In this document: positions 26,668 to 41,600 of the stretch, piece after piece
How positions within the stretch are numbered: the first letter of the stretch is position 1
Layout of the letters: each line of letters begins with the position of its first letter
Assembly (NCBI GenBank): GCA_951799425.1
Contig: OX637393.1
Coordinates: 21,617,744-21,681,743 of the forward strand
Origin: Ilex aquifolium
Lineage: Eukaryota > Streptophyta > Magnoliopsida > Aquifoliales > Aquifoliaceae
Direction of reading: 5' to 3'
Length of the DNA stretch: 64,000 bases
Made by a program: the position numbers and the translations under genes
The notes under the pieces: model-generated
The model's database searches: none
What the model was told of the DNA's origin: nothing
The model's input: the letters and a program-made list of their open reading frames with translations, nothing else

Positions 26668-29600
26668 CTGCCATGGCTAAACCAATAACACAACCCTCCT
26701 CCTCTACAATGGCTCCCTCTCTCTGCCATAGTTCCTCTCATGTCGCCAAGGTACACCCCCCCCCCCCTTCTCTCTCTCTCTCTCTCTCACAACACATACA
26801 CAGTCAAACACACAAGCAACACACACACACACGCAGCCTACACAAGCACACGCGCACACACAGCAGCAAATTAATTTGGGTTTTTGAATGTTTGTGTGTT
26901 TAATTTGAGTGTTTTCAATTTAGGTGCTTTTATTATGAAATAGGTTTAATATGAAATTTCAATTTATTTATTTTTTTATTATGAAATAGTTTTTTTTATT
27001 ATGAATGTCATGATGGATGGAATGGATATTGAGTTGATTATTATTGAGTGTTCATTTTGTAGGCTAATTTATTTTTAAATTGGGTTTTCAATTTGGGTGT
27101 TGAATATAGTTTGTGTAATTTCAATTTGATTTTTTTATTTATGATGAAATAGGTTTATAGTGTCTTGATTTGATGAATGTTAGGGTTATTTACGTTAAGA
27201 TTGTGTGTTAATTTATTTTACTTCCATTATTTTAGAGATTGTGTGTCAATTAGTATGAAATAGGTTTTTATAGGGTCTTGATTTAGATTAAGATTTGTGT
27301 GTTAATTGCATGTTGTGTGTTAATTTCATTCAATAAGATTTGTAGGCTAATTTGTTTTCAAATTGGGTTTTTAATTTCATTCAAGGTTTGAAAATTTCAC
27401 AAACTCTATTCATTTGTTTAAATTATGAAATAGGTTTATAAGATTGTGTGTTAATTGACAATACTTTCATGATTTCAAAGATTATGTATTTTAATTGATA
27501 TGAAATAGCTTTATAGGGTCTAGATTTGATGTATGTTAGGATTATTTAAATTCAGATTGTGTGTCAATTGACGGTAATATAACACACTGTCGAACCCCCA
27601 CACACAAAAGTTGGGATTTTCAAATTGGATTTTCACCATTGTAGGGTTTTTGAATGTTATATTTTTAAGAATAGGATTTTCAAATTTAGATTGTAAAGTT
27701 ATTATTGAATGTTATAGTTGTTAGTCGTATTTTGATTAAATGAATGTTATAGTTTTGAAATTGGATTTTAGGGTTTGTTATTGTATAAAATGAGATGTCG
27801 ATTGTATGAAATAGGTTTTTAAATTGTATGAAATTTGTTTGTTAATTAAATCAAATTAGATGTTAACAATTGAATTTTAGGTTTACGATTGGAAGTTAGG
27901 TTTACAATTGAATGTTAGGGTTATTTTGATTGAAATAGGTGTTACTTTCATGGAATGAGATGTTGAGTTTATGGTTTTTGGATGTTAGGGGTTTTTCAAA
28001 TTGGATGTTAATTTTTTTCATTATTATTAGAGTTATTGGTACTATTTTGATTGAATGTTATAGTCGTTTTTTGTTTTTTTAAGACATTGTATTTCTTGAT
28101 TGTATGAAATGTGTTAAAGTTTGATTGAAATGTATTTTGATTGAATGTTATAGTCATAAAAATTTCATTATTTTGATAATAGTTGAAATTTCAGTGAAAT
28201 TGGTGTTAATTATACGGAGTTTATGAAATTTACTGTGTAGCCACCACCATTTCAACTGCACAAACATGAACCAATGGATGATGTCATTATTTTTGGTAGC
28301 GTAAGTTTATTATTTGTTTAACTATCTCTAAACATCTCTTATTGATTTGTTTAATAACTTATTTATTTTGATTTTTATTCATTAATGTTGTGACAGATAG
28401 ATGACGGTCTAGAAAATACTGTATGATAAGTTTTTTCTTACTCATCTTTTTATTACTTTTTATCTAATCTTCTTACCCTGCCTATTTACTACTCAATGTT
28501 TTTTTGTCTATAGGTTCGAATACTTCAACAAAATAATGTAGGTGTGGTGATTCTCAATGAGTATAAACTTAATCGTCTACGTATATGTGAGGTAGTGTTA
28601 TCTCACACCCATTTCTGATTCATTTTTTTTTGTTTTTAACTAGCGTTTTCTTGAATCATATACATGTACACCACACCCATTTGTTAATCCAAATTTTTGT
28701 TTTAAATTAGCGTTTTCTTACATCATATACATTGATTTTTTATAAAAGGAGAAAAAACAGGTCAAATGTATATCTAATGGGAAAGAAAAAGCAACCTTAT
28801 CTAGCCAAGGAAAAAAAAATAAAGTTTGCTAGCTGGTATGACTTTTCATCCTATTTTTTCTAGCTGTTTCAATTTGGATCTAGATGTTATTGAATTTTAA
28901 TTTTTTTAAGTGTCGTTTTATGCAACAACTTTACATCATATGTTGGTATATAGCTGCCCATCACCCATTTGTTGTTATACTCATTAGGACTATTTTTGTT
29001 GGTTATTGTAAAGCTTCCTTAAAGCAATTATACACATGCTTTCGCAATCAACTTTTATCTTTTCAACTTCATCTAGTTCTTGCACTTCTTATTCTTGACC
29101 TTACTCAAGTTCATTTTAGAAGTCCCTCGTCAATTAGTTAATGGTCACTGATTTTTAAATGCTTATCTAGTTTTTTTTTAATGCTCATCTTTTCTACATG
29201 ACGTATTTAGTTACTTGCCTTAAATGCTTATCCATTTTTTTTTAATGCTCATCTTTTCTACATGACGTATTTAGTCACTTACCCACCCTATTTTTATGAT
29301 TAATTTACTTCGTCTAATGCCAATAGTTTTAATCTCAAAATTTTGTTGTGGAGTAAGATGAATGTGCAGAGTGCCTAAAGTGTAAAAGCATAGTAGCTCT
29401 TTCTTCGGTTTCATGTTTTTGGTTTGTCTTATGAAAATATTAATCTTAAGGTAACCCCAAATGACCAAATTCAGTAGTGTGATTGTCATAGCAATTGGTT
29501 GATTCGCATGCTTGGATAAAATACCTATTTTTTTCTAGTGTTATTATGTGTGTTCAATTGAATTAGTAAGAAACTATGGTTGTTTATTTGAAATGAATTA

Positions 29601-32600
29601 CCAGTTTTGTTTAGTTTGAGAGTTTTGGTTTCTTAATGATGATGTGTTCATTGGCACGTGTAGGTATTCAGATTGGTAGCCTTTTAGGGTCGTTATGAAA
29701 TATAATTTGAAGCTTTTGTTGGGTCCCATTCTCAGATGAAATTTAATCCAAATTTTTTAAAACTCTAAAGTCTCAGATTTTAGATTTAGAAAAGACTAAG
29801 ACATTTGTTCATTCATCAATATTTTGAACAACAACACCCTTAAGACATTTGTTCATTCATCAAAATATTTTATGACTGTCATGCTCCAAGACTTGCCTCC
29901 TCAAAACCTTGACAAAAGCACAACAACACTCTTGAAACCAATCTCCCCACGTTCCTCAAGAGCATCGAATGTGACAAACATGCTCCAACAAAATGCCTAA
30001 TCCAGGTGTTCATTGTACATTTTAATGTCTTACTCTCTCTTGCAGTCTTATTCATGTTCTTCTTTCAAGTTTGTATTCAATTTATACGAACCAATTGTAT
30101 GACATCTAAATTTGATATGTAGTGCATACTTTGTAGAAGAATGTGTAGCAATGAGTGTTGCACTTGATCCTCGGGGGCATGAAATTTCAAATCGTCATAT
30201 CCCCTGCTTGATGAATCGAGCATATACTCATTGTTCCGCCTTGCACTGGCTTGCTGTAAAATTAACACATTCATCTGTATCAAATCCTCTCTTTGGTAAA
30301 TATTATTTGCAATGAAAGATTAGGCTACCTCCACTTATTGCACCTTCTTTATTGTTTAAAGCATTGTATAACGACAATGATGAACAATCAATATTGTTTC
30401 ATCAACATACAAGAAAGTATAATGCAGCTAATGCATTTATGAGTCTTGGTGCTACTTTGGATGAAAGATTAACTGTTGGGAGGGGGCCTAGAACATTCAC
30501 CATCCATGGAGACTTATGTCAGCGAATAGGATCTCTTACACCACAACCAGAACGTGAACCAATTTACTCTCAATTGTACATTTATGATCCTAATTCAGCT
30601 TTAGATGTTCGCATCAACAGAAATCCTAACCCAAGAAAGGATGTTTTGAAAACTATTCAAGATTGTTTATTGCAAGTAAATCCATTTCCCACGAAATTTT
30701 GGCAGGCTCACACAATTTTAAGTGAATTGAAATTGACAGGGCAAAATTTACCAGCCTATCTTCACTACAGTTCTGTAACAGACCGACGTCGATATAATCT
30801 CCCCAACATATGAGATTGCAGTAATATTATTAGGAGATGGAACTGAATCAAGTGGAATGAGAGATATTGTGTTACATTTGAGGGGTGACAATGAGTTGAT
30901 CCAAATTAATGAGTGTCACTCAGCCTCTTTACCATTGCATTACGTGTTATTATTTTCTCATGGTGATCTAGGATGGAATCCAGATTTGAGACAGTGGAAC
31001 GTTTCTCAAGGTCAACCTTCATCTACTCGACTGACTCAAATTACAATATTACAGTTATCGTATATTTCAACGTGACATTGAGTATTCAACAATATTGAGC
31101 TGGAAAAATATTCCAAGAATTTGTAGTAGATGATTGGGCCGTTACTAAACAAAATCGGTTGACATGCTATAAGTTGAATCAATCGAAGCTTCGTGCAAAA
31201 CTTTACCAAGGTCTTACGGATGTTTGTGCATGAGTTTGATCCTGAACAAGTTAGTCAACGAATGGTCTTGCCATCTTCATTCACTAGTAGTGCAAGATAT
31301 GTGTTTGAAATTTTTCAAGATTCAATGGTTATCACGCGATATAACCAACACCTAGATATCTTTCTAACTATAACTGCAAATCCCAACTGACCTAATATTG
31401 CTAAATCACTATTACCGAATCAGATCCCTATTGACCGTCCTGATTTAGTGGCCCGTGTTTTCAAGTTGAAACAAAGTTTCTTGGTGAAGGAGATGGAAAC
31501 AAACAAAGTCAAATGCACATGCATGCACTTCTGTTTCTTCATAGTTCAGATAAAATTCAGACATGTGTTCCAAGTAGACAAAGTAGTGTGTGTGCTGAAT
31601 TCCCGGATTATCAAACTGACTCATTGCTTTTTGAAACAATCATAAGTTGCATGATCCACGGACCATGTAGCGCTCGAAATCCACAAGCACCATGTATGAA
31701 AAATGGAGTATGCACCAAGAGATACTCTCGAGCATTTGTGGAATCAACAAGCATGGACCGCGATGGATATCCAGTCTATCGTCGTCGTAATACCGATCAA
31801 AAGTACATCGTGAGGAAGTAAGAAGTTAATAATACAGACGTTATACCACATAATCCGTATCTATCAAGAATGTTCAACTGTCATATCAATGTTGAAGTTT
31901 ATGCGGGAATCAGACGCGTGAAATACATTCACAAGTATATTTATAAAGGACATAATCGCGCAACTATGTTACTTAGAGAAATTAATGAGATCCAACAATA
32001 TCTTGATGCAAGGTATATTGGACCTCCAAAAGCTGCTAGGAAATTGTTTGGTAATCCTTTACATGAAGAGATTCTGTTGGTTGTAAGATTGGCACTTCAT
32101 TTACCGGGGATACATCGTGTGGTCTTCAACCCTGCTGAATCTTTTGACACAATCCTTTCTAATGGTGCACAACAAGAAACAACTCTAACTAGCTTTTTTT
32201 ATTACTGTGCTTCAAATGAATCTACACATGCATTAACTTATCATGAATTTCCACAAAAAATTTGTTTGGAACAAAACCATCAAGAAATGGACTCCAAGAC
32301 AAAGGGATTATGCAATTGGTAGAATATACTTTGTTACCCTAATTCAAGTGAGCGATTTCATTTGCGTTTGCTATTAACTATTGTCAGCGGACTTCATTAA
32401 CTGGCTACGCTCGGTAAATAATGTTATGGGAACATATTTCAAGTGTTGGACAAGCGCCAGTGGACGGCCCTCATTTGGGCCCTTGTCGATGATGGAGCCG
32501 CAATGCTCATCTTTTGAATTACATTTTGTAAATCAATCATGTAAAATTGTTTTGAACTTGTATATCGGTAATAAAGTATATAATAGGACTCTAATGGACA

Positions 32601-35600
32601 ATGTTTTCATGTAAATGAATGAATGTGCCGAGTATGGTATGCGTCTGGATGAGATGAATTGAAAATTTGGCAGGTTGGAGGAAATCTGGGCTCAAGTACC
32701 GGTACCTAAGTGAATAGGTACCGGTACCACGCTTTCGGAAGGCCCAGGTACCGGTACCATGGCTTACAAGCACTAGTACTTGGATTCCAGTAGGCTCAGG
32801 TACCAGTACTTAGGCGATGGACAGTGGACTCAGGTACCGGTATCTAAACTATCAGGTACTGGTACCTAGCAAACAGGGGGCCCAGTACCAGTACCAAGTC
32901 ACATAGGTACCGATACCTGACAAACAAAAGGCTCAGATACCGTTACCACGTATCAAAGGTACCGGTACCTCTTCCCAAATCTTGAAATTTTAAAATGTAA
33001 AATTGAGGGGCCTTCACTTCTTGAAAGATCCTCTTTGGATGATATAAATGAAGACTAATAAGTCCTAATCATTGGGGTTTGGACTTTGGAATGATCCTAT
33101 GATTATTGTATGCACAGATTACGGATTGGGTTGGGCTCCTGTACAAAGGAGACTCTGCCCAAAGTCTTTTTTTATTATGATCCCGATGAATAGGGTATAA
33201 CGACATGGTATCGGGTTATGCGTTACTCACAAGTGTTTCTGCGGGTTGATGGGCAATCAACAGGTTAAGAAAAAATCCCCAGATTTTGGGGCGTCACAAA
33301 TTTCCTACCATCTCTCTAAATTCTTAACTATATCAATCTAAATCCTCCCAATCCCCCAAAACCACATACAAATGTAAGTGTTCATTAATTTTTTTAGATA
33401 ATTCATGGTAATGGAATTGATGACAATAATTATGTTGATTCCAACTAACGATAAAAGCAAGGGTCTTATGTTTCGGATTTTCAATTGTTTTATTTTGCCT
33501 CACATATTTCGATAATTTTTATATTTCAAACATTTTCACGTATACATGGAAGCATGCTTGGTGTTAGCTATAAAGAAGATGAAGTTGATGAAAGTTGTTT
33601 CTCTCTTTGTGCATGTGTGTTTTGTTTGTTTTGTCCTTCGTACAATCAACTAATTACACATGGTTATAATGATTTTGGGTATGGAATGATGGTTGTTTTG
33701 GTGGTTAGGTATATATTGATGATTGCGGTGGTATGGTGTATTATGGTGATTGCTATGTATGATTGTAAGTTTCGTAGATAGGTTTAGATTTTTCTGAACT
33801 CCTATTTTTAGGGGAAACTCTGCCGAAATTTCTGAATAATAGTAGGGACTAACATGATTTCAATTTCTTATATTAAAGCAAATGAATTAAAAACTATTTC
33901 AAATTGATGGTTTGTCAAGTTGCAAAGTGTCTTTAGATAATGTAGTATTCTTCGAGTTTTAATTTAATTGTTCGTTATGTCATGCCTTTAGGCACGGGCA
34001 ATTACTAGTTCTTCTATATAACATTATATAGAAGAGTGATCCTTTTACATCCTTTAAAGAATTACAATAAATTTTGGGCCCCCTAACCAAATTTTCCTTC
34101 CATCTGAAAGTATGTTATCAAGAATTTGGAAGGAAGAGGATTGGGCAGGACACCCACCTTTCGTGTAGCAAACATTGGACCAAATAGATAAATAAGTGTA
34201 GTTGTCAACTTCAAGGAATCCATAGCAGAAAAAGACAAAAAGAAAGACAAATACATTAACCAGATCTTTCTTCATTGTGGAGTTTCTAGACATCATATTT
34301 TCTTTCTTTTTAATTCCTTTTTCTGATACCTCGTTTCTAATGTATCTTTCATTTTTATTTTATTTTTATTTTTTGAGAAAAACCCATCAATTTATTGATG
34401 AAAAAAGGGCTACATCTACAAATAAAAAGAGGCGGACAAGACATCCAACCTAAATATCAAACAACAAAGAAAACAGTATCTCAATTCCGCCAAAATACAA
34501 AAAATAGGAATTCTCTCGAAGTCCTTAGAGATCGAACCCCAAAAGAATATGCTCAAAAATAGATCCAATCCTATAAATCTTCCACAATCTCACATCTATA
34601 TTCAACTATTCGAGCATATCTTTCAAACCAAATGACACAAACCATAGCAAGAATAGCACAATTCCTTATAGCAAATTCTTTATTGTGCCTCCCACATTCC
34701 TTGAAGTCCTCAAGAAACATAAAAGAAAAGTATAAAGGAATCACCTAGGTCAAACCTATCAAGTTAAGAACTAGTTCCACAGAGAAGATGCATGGACAAT
34801 GCAAGAATAAATGATCAACACTTTGACTATCTCTTCAACACATAACACAGCACTATAGAGACAGACAAGCTTGAGGTCTTTTTCTCTGAAGTATGTCATT
34901 GGTATTAATCAAGTCATTAGCAATAGTCCGTGCACAAACTTGTACCTTAATAGACACTTTAACATTCCATATCATCAAAGATGGCAGAAATTGTAAACAA
35001 GAATGATCATCAATCAATAATTCAAAGGACTTACAAGAGAAGACACACCCGAAGTATGAGACTCAGATTAAACAATCAAGCATACAAAGCAATGACATGT
35101 GCAGAGGATCTCTCTAGGTTAAATTTACACGAAACTCAAAATCCCAGGAAAGTGAAAGAGAGATAAATCAAGTCATAACAGTGACAAAAGCATCATGAGT
35201 ACGAGAAAACCGAGAGAGATGAGGAAACAAACATGAAACGATGACTCCCCTAGCCAAACAAACCAAAAATAAACCATCTCCATACTACCCATAGCCAGTT
35301 TAAAATTTTAAGAAGGGTACCTCTCAACAAATGAATTTCCTTAGGCATTGAAAATTTCCCCTTGCACGCTATTGGAAATCCATCCACTACCTTGTGATCC
35401 ATACTTGCTCATGATAACCGAAGGCTACAGTGCACTTTGTTCAAAACAAATCTCCATAGTCATTTCCCAACTAAAGGCACATTTTTTTCCTACAAATTTC
35501 ATTCTTAAAGACTATCTTTAGCTTTAGATCTGGAGATCACCCTCCCAACTAATCAAATGATCTTTTTTTCCGTTCAACACCTGCTTCTCACCAAAAATCA

Positions 35601-38600
35601 CCCATATCTTTTGGATTTTCCTTGATATCTTTACTGACATTTTAAAGATAAATGGCAATGCTAGCCACGACAAATGGAATTAAAGTTAGCCTAACCCATT
35701 TGGAAATGAAAGGTCCTTCTAACCAGACAACTTTTTCCCCACTCTTTCAATAACTAGATCCCGAAAAGTCAAACAATGGATTCCCACCTAAAGGCCTAAG
35801 TATTTTAGAGGCCATTAACCCACAAAATATCCCAAAATACCAACTAGCCTATTGATCTTATCTTGATGAGAACTTATAACAACAATCAAGCATTTATCCA
35901 TATTAACTTTTAACACTGAAACTATGCATAACACATCAAAAATTTTCCAAATGTTTAGAACGCTGTAATCCGCAAACTACAAGTGTGAAACCTAAATCCT
36001 CTTCCTCCCAATTACAAATATTTCCTCAAGACTACATCTTCCAACCCTCATATGCGACCCAATGAAAACCGAACATAATTGAGAAATACTTTGACCGCAA
36101 GCAATCGGCAATCCACCTCCCTCCACCTACCCTCAAATATTTTCACTTCCAACAAGGATCAAAATATCGTTTCGGCGCATTGTTTCGATCACCTAAGAAA
36201 TGGAAACGTTTCGAAAATGTTTCGGAAATGTTTCGGAAACATAATGAAAATGGATAAAAATTTAGGGATTTATTTTCAAAACATTTCAAAGTATTGGTCT
36301 AAATATAGTTAAAGATCTTGAAACATCTCGAAATATTCCAAAACGTTGGTAAAAACATATTGAAACATCTCAAAAAAACTCAACATTCTGATATACGTCG
36401 AAGTATTGAAATTTCAATTCAATCAATGATTTTATTTCGATCTCCTTAGAAACAGAAACATTTCGGACGTTTCGACCATTTCGGCACGATATTTTGATCC
36501 TTGACATCCAATAATCTAAAATCTTTCAATCCATATGGTCATAAACCATTTCAAAATCTATTTTGAAAATAAACCCCTCCTTCCCTCTAGATCAATTATC
36601 CTCCACAACCTCATTAGCCGTAAGAGCAGTATCTAAATATCTATATTCTCTTGACAACCACTCCTTGACATTCTGAAATAATATCACTAAAAGTCTCCCT
36701 CACTCTCATTACAACACTTCTGCAATGATCTTATAGAGGTTGGATACCAAACTAATTAGCTAAAGTGCCCCATTTCCAAGTGTAATTGCATTAACCAAAA
36801 CATTTTGAAAAATTCAAAAAATACTTCAATCAAATCCTTGGCAACTACGTCCCATTAATCTTGGTAAGTAGTCATTCAAACCATCTAGACCAAGAACTTT
36901 ATCCCAACTACACTTAAAGAGAGTATTACCTACTTCTCTCTTCGGAAGGCCTTCCCAGTTCCCAAGTTGCTATCACTGGAACTCCAATATAACCCTTAAA
37001 AGAAATCAATAATATCACTATTGATGTTTTCCTCACCTTTTACTATCACTTCATTTTCTAGATCTGCTTATTGATGAATTTTCTTCTTTCTACTCTCGAT
37101 CACCACTGTATGAAAAAGTTTCAAATTGTTATCTCCTTTTATCCAAATGACATTTGTCTTTTGTCTTATTTTCTCATTAAATACCACCTCAAAATTATTC
37201 CTAAAATCCCACCCTTCTTTTCTTAAAATCTGATCTAATTCCTCACTCTCTTCCAACTTACAATTTTGTCCATACACAGTAGCTAACCACCACTCAACAC
37301 CAATTCCATATTTTATTCTCACCAAAATTGTAAACTCACCTTCTATCAACCCTTCCACAGAAAAAGTCCTCTCATCCCACATCATTATTACTCCTCCCTT
37401 CATCCCAAGCTATTTATTTATACTAGACTAATGGTCAAAGCGATTGCGTAAAAAATGACGAAAAATCGCAATTTATAAATGTATAGCCCCAAAAACTCTA
37501 CACTAATCTTCTCTCAACAATCACTTTCTTAGATGCTTGTAACAAAACCACTTCCAGGATTACTTTAAAAAGCATTTCTTTTATTGAGTTCCTCTTTCTC
37601 CTTCATCCCAAACCCTATCCAATTAATCATCTCTATAACATACCAACACCCTCACCATTTCTCCCAAAACTCACTGCATCTTAAGTACACCCCCCACGTG
37701 CAAGTTCCTAAGTCCACAAACTCCCTTAGCCTCCCTTACACTTTTTCCGTCAACTGTTTCCTTTCCATTCAATTTTGTTATGGACTAAGTTAAATCCCAA
37801 TTTTCAAAAAAAAATCTCTAAAATTGTTCAATTCTCCTTGTAGACATGTAATGCCGCTCATCTGCTTCAGCATTATCTGTCTACATTTCAGGAATTACAC
37901 CAATCCTTTCATCTCAATAGCAATTAGCAACCTCAGCAATCACAGTTGTAGGATCCCTAAGAACCAAATTACATGAGGCATCCTTCTTACCATTACGTAA
38001 AGTCGGATCAAAATTGTCAAAATATCTTGTAATTTCAAATATGTTGAAACATAATGATCTCTTTTGCCAAAGGAAGCAATGGTGTGAGAAATTAAAGAGG
38101 AACACTCCAAATGGAATCAGATGGAAACAATTTCCACAGAAAAGGAGAAGAAACCCTACTATATCATTATAAGTAGAAGAAGATGATCTTAAGATAGTAT
38201 GCATCCTACGTAAAGCTATGCACCCCTATCTTAATGAACCACAATTAATACTCCTCCGAAAACCAAGAACCTATAAACTGACTGCCCTAAACGCATCTGC
38301 ATGTTTGTGCATGTATAGATAGACTCTCATTCAAGCCAGGTCCATTCTGTACAGATCGCACAAGTGCCAGATCCTCTTGCAACAAACTCTCAGCAACTAA
38401 CTCAATTCCACCTAAAACTTCATGGTTATTTATATTTATAAAAAGATAGTTTGGACCCCATAACTTCCAGTAAACCATCAACCTACCAGTTGCCACCCTC
38501 TTTTGTGTGTTAGTAAAAAGCTTAAAACTCCCGCAAAAAGACATCCTGTGAAATTTATATTAACCTAAGCAAGCGCTGATAGAAATTGGGCAACCATGTG

Positions 38601-41600
38601 TTACTGGTTCAAACCTTACAGTTCTTTAGGAACTAGATTTTATTTTTGCATTTCTCAAGCTTGTACAGAAAACATTATTCGATTAGCAAGAGATTCAGCA
38701 GTCTAACTCGTCTGTTTCAGATGTCAAACAAAGTTCATAATTGTAATTAGACATTTCCCTTTGGATTAGAATTAGGAAAGGCCGCAACGATTGCCTTGCA
38801 AGCTACAACCAATGTGTAATGGATAGTAAAAAGAAAGACAAGCAACAAACGATCTTATTGCTTACCACAAAAGCATTGACCGACTCATCTAGGCTTGGTT
38901 GTTCACTCCGTATCAATGCATCTAAACATAAGATTCGTAAAGGTACGGGATATGAGTAATTGTAAGACATGCCAGCATCCAAACCAACTCTCAGAGATGA
39001 CTCCAATTAGTGCTCTTACTTCTTATTAATAGGTATGCTAGCTCTAGGGGTTGTCAGCTACCAAAACCCAAAATTGCATCAAAGCTCAGAAATTTCAAAA
39101 AAAATGCTCAAGCTTTGGACTAAAGGATTCTCACAAATGGATCACAACAGCATCAAAGAAGAGGATTGCAATAAAATTTAGAAATTGAGCAGAATTTCCA
39201 ATAACACTTCACTAAGCAATGGAGCCCAGTGTTGTGAAAAACGAGCCTAGGCGAGAAGCGAAGCGAGCCTTGAACATCCAAGGCGAAGCGAGGTTAAATA
39301 AAACAAGGAAAAAGCGAGCTTAGGCGACGAAGCGAAAAAGCGAGCCAGGCGAGAAAAGCGAACGCCTAACTGCAGTTTTTTTATTTTCTCCTCCTCCTTC
39401 TTCTTTAACATTAACCAAACCCTAGCAGAGATGATGTTATATGTGTATATGTATAAAATAAATTGATTGATTTGTGTAACAGTATCATATGACAATCTGT
39501 TTTATTATAATTAGATAATGTTGAATGCTTTGTTTTGATATGAATGCTCTTGTTAATCAATTTGCTTGGTTAATCAAATTGATTAATCAATTTGTTATAT
39601 GCTCTATTTGATTAATCAATTTGTGAGTACTTTGTTTAGTGGTGATATTAATCAATCACGGTAGAAGTCAAACCCACATTTACTAACTTTACATTTAAAT
39701 GACGTGATTATGTCAATTGATTATTTTTAGAGTACAATAATGTTCAATATTTAATATCTCGTCTATTTAAAATATGTTGATGTTTATTATTTTGATTGCA
39801 TTTAAATATTTTATATTTGTAAAGTTAAAACTTTAATATTTTGGAGTAATCAAAGTATGAAACTAAAATATTTGCTTATTTTTTATATTGTTCGTTTTGC
39901 TTCAATGAAACGCTCACTTCGCTTCTCGCCTAGGTCCTCAGGAGACCGGTTCGCTTCGATTCACTTAACGCCTTAAATAACACTGATGGAGCCTATTTAA
40001 TTAATACAATATGACAAGAAGGACGTACAAAATTGTGCCCACCTTTTACACAAGTTTCACGAGTCCATATCTTAGGATCTAGGAAGCACGGATATAGACA
40101 CGGTGATACAACAAAATTCGTAAATATAGGATACAAGTACGGCAAGGATATAGCTATTAAAATAATATAATAATATTTAGATAGAATTATAATATATTAA
40201 AAATAAAACATATATAATAACAAATATTAATTTTTTGATTAAAATAGAAATAGATCAAAATAAATATCCACCATTTTCATCAAATATCATTACATCCATT
40301 AACATTCATAGCATATAAATTACACTCAAAAAAAATATATTAAAAAAAATAAAAATAGCGCCCCTTTTAATAATTAATAGTTGTTTTTTTTTTTTTTAAA
40401 AAAAATCATGTTAGTGTCTTAGCCGTATCCGACTTAGTTCACTATTGAAGACACTTCTAACCGTGTCAAACACGTGTCCGGCCGTATTCCACGTGTGTCT
40501 ATGTCGAACACGTGTTCGACATTGCTTCGGCACTCTCCGTGCAGTATCCGTGCTTCCTAGCTTAGGATCTAGGAGATAGACCAAAATATGCACAAACACA
40601 CCCCCTCCCAAGTAAAGCCAAGTCCAAAGGCAACATGCAAGGTTGCAGGAATATATGGTTGACACAGTAATTCACACAAGTGAAACACATACTAAAATCT
40701 AGTCAGAGAATTTACCGGTAGAAGTTTGGAAACTAACACCTAGAATAAAGGATGACAAAAGACACTCTTAATATCATTAACTACCGCTTATCATTCAGCA
40801 GGTATCACTGACTGCCTACCTATCTAACATAGAGTGACACTAAGTAATTGATATTTGTCGTTCATCAAGGTCCCTAGCATTTTAAGATTCAACATCATTT
40901 CGAGTCGAAATTCCACAGATCAATTTCAAAATCTCAACTTCAAGTCAAGCCATATTCAAATTTTGATGGAAGTTAATACGGAATTACGCTGCTGCTAAAA
41001 GCTTTAGGTGCCAAACATTATGCAATCTCATGCCTAGCATCAACGTGTCTATTTGTTGTTAAACAACTAGGTACTTTGGGAGTCAAACTATTGCTTGTCA
41101 TCCATGATCTATCCATTCTAGCTCCTTTTTATTTGCTTTTTGGGTAGTGTAATGATAAGCATTCTAAGTGATTACGTGTCATCAAATATTATAGCACTAT
41201 AAGGATCATCTTAACAGTCTCTCTCTGAGACTTTATACAAACAACAGCACAATACCCCTTAAATGAACCAAAATCAGCTTTAGCAAAGATCACAACTATT
41301 ACACATTCTATAGAATTACTCACAGGTAAAGCTTGAAGTGTAAAAAGGGCATGCCCAAGGAACTCTGCATCCAAACTTGTTGGCCTGCATAAGTTAACAA
41401 CAAAGGTGGGTACATCAAGATTGCATCAATATCAGTCATTAGTTATCAAATCAAGATTCGTATCGGGAATCAAAATACTAGATTTGAGAATTGGGAATCG
41501 TATCGAATCAGGAATCGTAAGATACGACACAAAATTCGAATAATGATAAAAAAATAACATGTACATATTTAAAATAGGCAAGATATTAAATATTGAACAT

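Noticed and set aside
26503..26903. Open frames with long Ser-Leu or Arg-Glu runs
   Set aside because: CT and CA microsatellites only.
34981..35166. Plus-strand open frame of 61 codons
   Set aside because: Antisense to the LINE ORF2 relic.
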